This document shows positions 56,512 to 62,352 of a stretch of 62,352 bases of DNA, piece by piece. The stretch comes from Methylomonas lenta (lineage in GTDB: Bacteria; Pseudomonadota; Gammaproteobacteria; Methylococcales; Methylomonadaceae). The notes under the pieces are model-generated. The model was not told the origin of the DNA. It saw nothing but the letters and a program-made list of their open reading frames with translations, and made no database searches. Numbering within the stretch: position 1 is the stretch's first letter; each line of letters begins with the position of its first letter. The stretch covers positions 1 through 62,352 of the forward strand of contig NZ_LUUI01000087.1 in assembly GCF_001644015.1 (NCBI RefSeq), in the 5' to 3' direction. A program made the translations under genes and the position numbers.

Positions 56512-58800
56512 TCAGGCCTCAGGTACGAAAAAGAACGGACTACCTTCGTGGCCGGCATGTTGCAACGGCGCATATTGTGGCGTTTGCTCAAAACCTGCCT
56601 TGGCCGCCGATGATCTCACCTGATTGGCAACATTTCGAAAAATATCATAATCCTCAATCACGCGTTTATTACCGCGCAATACCTTTAAAAAGGCATTGGC
56701 AAAAACCGAATGAGAACCGCCACCCTGATCCATCACAGGCTGGACTCCGCCGGATGTTAGTACCGTACGTGCCTTACGACTATTCATAGCTTTCAACCAG
56801 CGTTCGCGCTTCGCGGCATCCATGCCATCCGGCAATTTAGCCACTGCGGAACCTGTTAAAGCGCCTGAGTAGCAGGAGTCAGCCACTACCATGATATGCC
56901 GAGCCGGCATAATACTTAAAAATTCTGTGATACTTTGACTGGAAATCCAGTTGGCAGTATTGCCTGTTTCAGCATCGACCGGCAACCAATAAGCACTCTT
57001 GGATTTTGCATCGATTTCGCCATGTCCGGCGTAATAGATCAGCAAGTTATCCTGCTCAGTCAACTTTTGATTAATTTCATTCAGCGCGGACATAATGGAA
57101 TGACGATTAGCATTCAACAAAATTTTAGTTTTAAATCCATAACGCTCACGCAACAATACTTCTAAGCTTTTTGCATCTGCAATCGGCGTTTGTAGCCCTG
57201 GATAGGCTTTGTAATCATTATTACCTATGATCAGCGCATAAAATTTGCCGAATTGAATATCACCCACCTGGCGTGTTTCTGCAGCATTGGTACTGGCATA
57301 ACTGACCTGCTCAGCGGCTCCCGAGGCCAATAACCGTAAACTCAAATCGCTAGTTTGATTACGTTTATCGGTGGCCACAATCCGAACCAAGGTTTCTTGC
57401 CCCTCCAAAGCAACGTTGGTCTCAAACTGACCATTGGCATCAACTGCCAGCGGTTTATCGTTGAGGAGCAGTGTTGTCAGACCGGCTTTGGCATCAATGC
57501 GGCCGACCAAGCGTTTGCTGGCTTCACCCGAAGAAAACTGAATACTGGGAATACCACGCGTGACGGTTACCGAAGGTTCTATCACTTCGATATTAGGTCC
57601 ATTACCCGAGGCCAACTGAGTAGGGGTCTGTTGTTCTAATTTTTCCTTCAGTCTGGCAATTTCATTAGCCTGTTCTTGCAATGACCGTTTACGTGCGTCG
57701 ACTTGTGTACGATCGACTTGCTTACCGGACGTCAACCATTGGGTTAATTCGGCAGATTGAGTCTGATAGCTGTCGATCTCTTCGTTGAGACGACTTTCCA
57801 ACTCGTTTTTAGCCTTATCAGGCGCTTTCTGGCTGGGACTTTGCTGTTGGGCGGTTTGCAGTTCCTTTTGCATGCGTTTGCGTTCTGCGCTCAAGGTTTT
57901 TGTCAAGCTACCCAATTTTGCCTGCTGACTTTTTAGCTGGCTTTCTTTTACTTTTAACTGTTGCTCCAAAGCAGACACTTCACTGGAGCCGGCTGGAGCC
58001 TGTGATTTTTGCTGTTGCAGCTTGTTACGCAAGTCTTCCAGTTCATCCTGAGCCCGGCGCAAGCTCTCTTGTTGTTCCATGGTTTGGTTCTGGGTGCTTC
58101 GTAATTGCTGACGTAGCTCATCGGCCTCCTGACGAGATTGGGCTACTTCTTGGCGCAGAGCCGTAATTTCGCTTTCCGAGCTGTTATCAATTGGGCTGCT
58201 GTTGGTGTTGATGGCTACGGCATCGACAGCCGGTGTGAATTGCAAGCCGGCTTCGTCGAGTCCAGCCGATTTACGATACCAGCGCATCGCGGTGTCTTTA
58301 TTCTCCGGCACACCCAAGCCTTTTTCGTACAAATGCCCAAGGTTCAACTGTGCTTGAAAATTACCCTGATTGGCGGCTTTTTCATACCATTGCGCCGCCG
58401 CTTGATAATCGGTTTGCGCGCCCATGCCTTTTTCGAAAATTTCGCCTACATACAATTGTGCAGAGGCATCACCTTCCTGCGCTTTGGGCAGCCAGATTTT
58501 CAAAGCGCTGGCATAATTAGCTCTATCGTAAGCCACATATTCGCCCCCGCGCACTTCACAATCAGCCGCTGTGGTACGAATCGGTCGTCGCTGCGACAAA
58601 TAAGTCATTTGCGAACCTAATTTCCGAATCTGGCCAGGTAATAGACAATCCACCACAAACAGTTTATCGGTGTCCTGAATGACAAAGCCTTCAGAAGCTT
58701 TGGCCATTTCTTCCTTACTGGCTTCATGCGCGCAAGCAACCAATAATACTGTGGATATGGCTAAGACTAATTTGCGCATTGGAAAAAGCTTTACTGACAT
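56512..58800 (-). CDS. Caspase-domain lipoprotein with SEL1 repeats, coiled coil and Ig-like domain
   Basis: A 762-residue protein with an unusual layout. Lipobox LLVAC gives lipidated Cys23. Two SEL1 repeats lie at about 111-181, a Gln/Glu-rich coiled coil at 209-396, an Ig-like beta domain at 404-491, and a caspase-like (peptidase C14) domain at 518-760 with His593 in YAGHG and Cys643 in DSCYSG, so the dyad is intact. It should be anchored in the envelope, facing the periplasm. ATG 58800 is preferred because AAGGCGG lies just upstream. It sits inside the T6SS operon, after the alpha/beta hydrolase and before tagH. Target unknown. Confidence 0.85.
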   Translation of the reverse strand: MSVKLFPMRKLVLAISTVLLVACAHEASKEEMAKASEGFVIQDTDKLFVVDCLLPGQIRKLGSQMTYLSQRRPIRTTAADCEVRGGEYVAYDRANYASALKIWLPKAQEGDASAQLYVGEIFEKGMGAQTDYQAAAQWYEKAANQGNFQAQLNLGHLYEKGLGVPENKDTAMRWYRKSAGLDEAGLQFTPAVDAVAINTNSSPIDNSSESEITALRQEVAQSRQEADELRQQLRSTQNQTMEQQESLRRAQDELEDLRNKLQQQKSQAPAGSSEVSALEQQLKVKESQLKSQQAKLGSLTKTLSAERKRMQKELQTAQQQSPSQKAPDKAKNELESRLNEEIDSYQTQSAELTQWLTSGKQVDRTQVDARKRSLQEQANEIARLKEKLEQQTPTQLASGNGPNIEVIEPSVTVTRGIPSIQFSSGEASKRLVGRIDAKAGLTTLLLNDKPLAVDANGQFETNVALEGQETLVRIVATDKRNQTSDLSLRLLASGAAEQVSYASTNAAETRQVGDIQFGKFYALIIGNNDYKAYPGLQTPIADAKSLEVLLRERYGFKTKILLNANRHSIMSALNEINQKLTEQDNLLIYYAGHGEIDAKSKSAYWLPVDAETGNTANWISSQSITEFLSIMPARHIMVVADSCYSGALTGSAVAKLPDGMDAAKRERWLKAMNSRKARTVLTSGGVQPVMDQGGGSHSVFANAFLKVLRGNKRVIEDYDIFRNVANQVRSSAAKAGFEQTPQYAPLQHAGHEGSPFFFVPEA

Positions 58801-58873
58801 ACGGCCGCCTTGTCGATATGATAAAAACCTCCGTCGAACATAGCAGAAAACCGGCACAGCGACAAATGCCTGA

Positions 58874-59677
58874 CTAATCTCCCAGCCTTTTCAGTATCTG
58901 CGGCCAAACCTTTTCCCAGCCATGTTGATGGTCAATTGCCAAAATAACTTCCACCTGACTGTTAGGCCGTTGCTGTAAAGCTGTCAGAAATAATTCAGGT
59001 GGCACAGTGTCATCCTGTTCGGCCAGAAAATGCCACTCTGTAAGGCCTGACGCCATTTGTCGAGCCGGATTTATCGAGCCATTTAAAGGCAGATAATGAT
59101 GAAATTCGGTCCAGGCATCGATATCGTAATTACCGGCCAGGGTAATAATCATGCGAGTTTGCCGCATGCGCTCGGCCAACAATAAGGCCAGAGTGCCGCC
59201 ACCACTATGCCCTATCAACACTAGCTCTTGGTAATCCCACTGTTGGCAAAAATGCTTAAGTGCCGTTTCCATGGCACTTACCACCTCTTCGCCATAGCGC
59301 GCATTGGTCCAAAGACTGGGTTGGCAACCTGCATCTTCTGCATGGCCGTTATAACAGGGCCGCCCAAGATACAAAGCAGGCGCTTGATCCATCGCCAGCA
59401 AAGGCAACATCACCGACGATCGTGTTGTGGGGTCGGCCGCCGGCCAATAGCCGCGCTGCCAGGGCCGTCCATCACCTTCCAGATATACATGTAAGCGTTT
59501 TTTTAGCTTAAGCCCAGGCTGATAAAATACGGTCAGCCTATACTTACCAGCCTTGAGTTCTAGGGTCTGCAAACTTAAATGCTCGGCATACGCATAAAGC
59601 TTGGCCGTAGGACTGGCACAAGCCGCAAGCCCCAAAATCAGCCACAAACCGATCAATCGCCTGAAAACCAATCTCAA
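58874..59677 (-). CDS. Alpha/beta-hydrolase lipoprotein in T6SS operon
   Basis: A 267-residue lipoprotein (LAAC, Cys20). The rest is an alpha/beta-hydrolase: oxyanion-side YLEGDGRPW, nucleophile elbow GHSGGG near residue 160, an acidic candidate in the EQDDTVP segment, and His in DHQHGW near the end. It could be a lipase or esterase; no signal for secretion by the T6SS is seen. Its start overlaps tssJ by 4 bp, so it is translationally coupled to a core T6SS gene. It might serve assembly, protect the cell, or act as an effector. Confidence 0.8.
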   Translation of the reverse strand: MRLVFRRLIGLWLILGLAACASPTAKLYAYAEHLSLQTLELKAGKYRLTVFYQPGLKLKKRLHVYLEGDGRPWQRGYWPAADPTTRSSVMLPLLAMDQAPALYLGRPCYNGHAEDAGCQPSLWTNARYGEEVVSAMETALKHFCQQWDYQELVLIGHSGGGTLALLLAERMRQTRMIITLAGNYDIDAWTEFHHYLPLNGSINPARQMASGLTEWHFLAEQDDTVPPELFLTALQQRPNSQVEVILAIDHQHGWEKVWPQILKRLGD

Positions 59678-60153
59678 GGCGCTGTTTCAAGCGTCATTTG
59701 ATTGTTTTTAAGTGTGACCACCAGAGTTTGAGTTTCATGCGCTTTAAACGGAGTAACAACCCGCCACTGCGCAGTATCTAATTGCCTGAATCCGGCAAAT
59801 AAACCCACGGCACGCACATCGTCTTCGGGTTGTAGACTGATGTTTTTAGCGTCGCCCGGTTGCAGCAGTAATTCTTGCTTTCTTGCCAAGTCTGCGGCTA
59901 GGGTGGCTTTGTCATCGTTGAATAAGGCAAAAAAATCAGCGGATTTGAAGTTACTTTGCTCACGTAATTCATAAATACGCAACATAACCGGTGCGCCATT
60001 TCCGTTAATGTCTGCATTAAGATCTGCAGCAGGATTAATCTGTAAATTAACGATTGTTGGCGGCAATGGCGGGACCTCAACCGGCGGATCACCCGCACAT
60101 CCCTGTAAAAAAACGGCAAGTATAAACAATGATAGAGAGTGCTTCATTTTCAA
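59674..60153 (-). CDS. tssJ: Type VI secretion outer-membrane lipoprotein TssJ
   Basis: A 159-residue lipoprotein with lipobox LQGC (Cys19) and a transthyretin-like beta-sandwich typical of TssJ (VNLQINPAADLN, PVMLRIYELREQSNFKSADFFALF). It holds the TssM periplasmic end to the outer membrane. It is the first gene of the T6SS operon on this strand, divergent from a Ser/Thr kinase across 254 bp. Confidence 0.93.
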   Translation of the reverse strand: MKMKHSLSLFILAVFLQGCAGDPPVEVPPLPPTIVNLQINPAADLNADINGNGAPVMLRIYELREQSNFKSADFFALFNDDKATLAADLARKQELLLQPGDAKNISLQPEDDVRAVGLFAGFRQLDTAQWRVVTPFKAHETQTLVVTLKNNQMTLETAP

Positions 60154-60407
60154 TAACCTATGTCAAATATACAAAAAGACTGGGGATAGTCATCGCTCGA
60201 ACTGAATCCGTTTGATTTTCGGTTTTCCATAGCCAAATTCATCCAAAGGTAACAACTACCCATGCTTGGCATGGTAAACCAAATATCTCCGTTTCAATTT
60301 GAAACTCAACTAACTGCGTCCGATCCAAGCATTTGCAAAATACAAGCAAGACGACAGCGGCATCGAGTTTCAGCTAAAATCGGCTTAACATTACGACAAG
60401 CCACATC
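60154..60407. other. Divergent control region between tssJ and the Ser/Thr kinase
   Basis: A 254-bp gap that must contain the T6SS operon promoter and the kinase promoter. I see no clear sigma-54 site, terminator or repeat. Confidence 0.5.
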
Positions 60408-62051
60408 ATGAACTCATTCGACACCGCATTAAATGCTTTTATGCAATCACAAATCCGTTTTGAGGAATTATTGCAAATTGCCAGGCAAACCGGACAAGCT
60501 TCTGAGCATGATGTACTCGCGGCTAAAAAATTATTGGAAGTGGAATATCGAGCAGGCAGGATTCCTCCTCAAATCTATGCCGCACTCGAATCTGAACTGA
60601 ACGATACCACTCAAATAGCATCCGCCGAAGACGACGCTAAAACCCGGCTTGTTGAACCGAAAAGCGAAGATGCCACCCTGGTGCAAACCTCTCCAACCAG
60701 TCCGCCCATGACCTCAGCCATGAATACTGAATCGTTGCTGAATGGTTTAAACGAAGCGGAACCTGCAGAAGAATTGACAGTCGGCAGCATCATAAAGCAT
60801 CGTTTTGTGTTGCAACAACTGATGGGCGTTGGTGGCATGGGTATGGTTTTTAAAGCCACCGATTTGCGCAAAATCGAAGCTCAGGATAAAGAGCCCTTTG
60901 TGGCTTTAAAAGTACTGAATCAGGACTTTAAAACCAATCCGATGGCGCTAGTGTCATTGCAGCGGGAAACCAAACGCGCGCAAACCTTATCGCATCCCAA
61001 CATTATCAAAGTTTTTGATTTCGACCGCGATGGTGGACATGTTTTTATGTCCATGGAATATCTAGAAGGCAAACCACTCAGTCGTTTGATCAAAGATCAC
61101 CCGGAAGGCTTAGCCTTTAAAGAAGCCTGGCCATTGATTCATGCCATGGCCGATGCGTTACGGCATGCGCATAAAAAAAATATCGTTCACTCCGACTTTA
61201 AACCTGGCAACGTATTTATCGATGACAGTGGCGAAGTACGCGTTTTAGATTTTGGCATCGCCTGTGCAATCAGTCGCAGCGATAAGGATCATCAGGATGC
61301 CACGGTGTTTAATGCCCGTTCACTCGGAGCCTTCACGCCCTCTTACGCCAGCCTGGAGCAACTGCATAACAGTGATCCCGACCAGCGCGACGACATCTAT
61401 GCGCTAGCCTGTGTCAGTTATGAAATATTGACCGGCAAACATCCTTACGGACGCCTGTCGGCCGAAAAAGCACAGGAAGTTAATTTAGAAGTCAAACCGG
61501 TTGCCCAATTATCGCGCAGACAATGGAAAGGCCTGCAAAAAGCTTTGGCATTTGAAAAAGAAAAGCGCACCGCCACCATTGATCAATTTATTGCCGCTTT
61601 AGGCCCGCGCTCTACTGTATTTTACGGTTTATGGGGTGCGGGTATCTTTGCTGGCGCACTAATTGCCGGCAATATTTATCTGGGTATGATGGCGCCGCCG
61701 ACCCTGGTTGAAGCGCCTAAAGTCACGGCTCAACTCTCAGCTGAGCAAAAACAAAAAATTAACGACTTACTGGAATTGGCCAGCATACATACCGATGTCG
61801 GTTATCTAACCGCACCCACAGGCAGTAATGCCTTTTGGGCTTATCAGGAAGTCTTGAAGATAGATCCTTACAACAAAGCCGCCACTAACGGCATCATTAG
61901 TATTGCTGACACATTAGAGCAACAAGCCTGGGAAGCTTACGAAAGAAATGACAGGGCTGCTGCATTAAAAAAAGTCCAGGAAGGTTTGGAGGTTTATGCT
62001 TCGCATAAAGGCTTGCTAAGCCTCAGAGAAAAATTAAGAACAAGCCCATAA
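60408..62051 (+). CDS. Membrane Ser/Thr protein kinase (PpkA/PknB-like) beside T6SS
   Basis: A 547-residue kinase. An N-terminal ~120 residues of unknown fold precede the kinase domain (about 125-400) with glycine loop GVGGMG, catalytic Lys168, an HSD loop with Asp263 and Asn268 (HRD is more usual), and DFG at 281-283. A membrane helix lies near 408-428, then a ~120-residue outer part with TPR-like helices. All catalytic residues are present, so it should be active. Its place beside tssJ and the TagF-PP2C/FHA genes suggests it starts the threonine-phosphorylation switch of T6SS. Confidence 0.85.
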   Translation: MNSFDTALNAFMQSQIRFEELLQIARQTGQASEHDVLAAKKLLEVEYRAGRIPPQIYAALESELNDTTQIASAEDDAKTRLVEPKSEDATLVQTSPTSPPMTSAMNTESLLNGLNEAEPAEELTVGSIIKHRFVLQQLMGVGGMGMVFKATDLRKIEAQDKEPFVALKVLNQDFKTNPMALVSLQRETKRAQTLSHPNIIKVFDFDRDGGHVFMSMEYLEGKPLSRLIKDHPEGLAFKEAWPLIHAMADALRHAHKKNIVHSDFKPGNVFIDDSGEVRVLDFGIACAISRSDKDHQDATVFNARSLGAFTPSYASLEQLHNSDPDQRDDIYALACVSYEILTGKHPYGRLSAEKAQEVNLEVKPVAQLSRRQWKGLQKALAFEKEKRTATIDQFIAALGPRSTVFYGLWGAGIFAGALIAGNIYLGMMAPPTLVEAPKVTAQLSAEQKQKINDLLELASIHTDVGYLTAPTGSNAFWAYQEVLKIDPYNKAATNGIISIADTLEQQAWEAYERNDRAAALKKVQEGLEVYASHKGLLSLREKLRTSP

Positions 62052-62081
62052 GCCACAAGCCAGGCTCTTAAAAGACACAAG

Positions 62082-62294
62082 TCAACGCTGTGATCGCCGG
62101 GCTTGTCCAACAACCGGTTCAGATTGCGGTTCGCTTTGCTCATACAATCTAACCTTACTCGTTAGGCTAAAGGCATGATTGCAAGACCTGACCGTTCGCA
62201 CGCCGTTTTTACTAAAAAGTGACTGTACATGGCCTTTAGAAAAACTAAGCGCCATCACTTCCGCAGCGCCCAATCGACTGAAAACGGCCATCAA
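62082..62294 (-). CDS. Possible small hypothetical protein
   Basis: A 70-codon minus-strand frame near the window end, basic at its C-terminus, that I cannot match to any family. There is no convincing ribosome site. It may be a chance frame; the remainder of 62052-62352 shows nothing recognisable. Confidence 0.22.
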   Translation of the reverse strand: MMAVFSRLGAAEVMALSFSKGHVQSLFSKNGVRTVRSCNHAFSLTSKVRLYEQSEPQSEPVVGQARRSQR

Positions 62295-62352
62295 GAGACA
62301 TTCGCCTATTTAAAGCAATGGCAGATAAAGAATGTATAACAGTCATTCAGTA

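Noticed and set aside
40-62352. CRISPR arrays, rRNA operons, prophage genes
   Set aside because: I saw no regularly spaced repeats, rRNA sequence or phage structural genes anywhere in the window.

Overview
The window looks like the chromosome of a gammaproteobacterial methanotroph (order Methylococcales, Methylomonas/Methylobacter-like). The clearest sign is a lanthanide-type methanol dehydrogenase gene (xoxF) followed by xoxJ. A full glycogen-synthesis set, PEP-CTERM proteins, Ntr-type nitrate assimilation genes and moderate GC content agree with this. The species is an inference; no rRNA is present.

Layout. (1) 87-10300, minus strand: a nitrate assimilation operon reading nrtA, nrtB, a double-ABC ATPase, an outer-membrane porin, a NasC/NirB-type flavoprotein and nitrate reductase nasA. 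Its control region is unusually legible: an NtrC-like palindrome, a sigma-54 promoter, two hairpins with six-base loops of the ANTAR (NasR/NasT) type, then an intrinsic terminator just before nrtA. This predicts two-step control, by nitrogen limitation for initiation and by nitrate for antitermination. (2) 10390-12482: a small accessory islet with a BrnT/BrnA toxin-antitoxin pair and a decayed IS3-family element, ending at tRNA-Leu(CAG). The dead transposase carries four copies of an 18-bp module. (3) 12695-17427: cobB, a nitroreductase, a lipoprotein, and the divergent oxidative-damage pair hslO/msrA. (4) 17858-20659: xoxF, a strong terminator, xoxJ. (5) 20721-29993: malQ, a GH57 enzyme and glgC on the minus strand, divergent from glgB, glgA and a small secretin-domain gene. 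(6) 30064-39116, minus strand: a GAF-PAS-GGDEF-EAL protein, then a phospho-signalling operon (Ser/Thr kinase, FHA protein, VWA-TM-FHA protein, PP2C phosphatase), an HDOD protein and a sigma-54 activator. (7) 39297-47120: a PEP-CTERM protein with its own sigma-54 promoter divergent from that activator, the ybbP/ybbA/tesA set, small envelope proteins, and a PEP-CTERM-anchored HExxH protease. (8) 47110-62051: part of a type VI secretion locus (tagF-PP2C fusion, tssM, tssL with an OmpA domain, tssK, tagH-type FHA protein, tssJ) with two unusual lipoproteins inside it, a SEL1/coiled-coil/caspase protein and an alpha/beta hydrolase, plus a divergent Ser/Thr kinase.

How they work together. The nitrate genes import nitrate and reduce it to nitrite; no nitrite reductase lies in the window. 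XoxF oxidises methanol to formaldehyde (possibly formate) in the periplasm, and carbon surplus can be stored as glycogen. Regions 6 and 8 together hold two Ser/Thr kinases, two PP2C phosphatases and three FHA readers, which suggests that the secretion machine, or envelope functions beside it, is controlled by threonine phosphorylation. The T6SS sheath, baseplate, Hcp, VgrG and ClpV genes are absent here, so the rest must lie elsewhere if the system is complete.

The most notable items are the nrtA leader, the 18-bp modules in the dead transposase, the sigma-54 activator/PEP-CTERM pair with TGACA-type repeats, and the caspase lipoprotein in the T6SS operon. All functional statements are from sequence reading alone.
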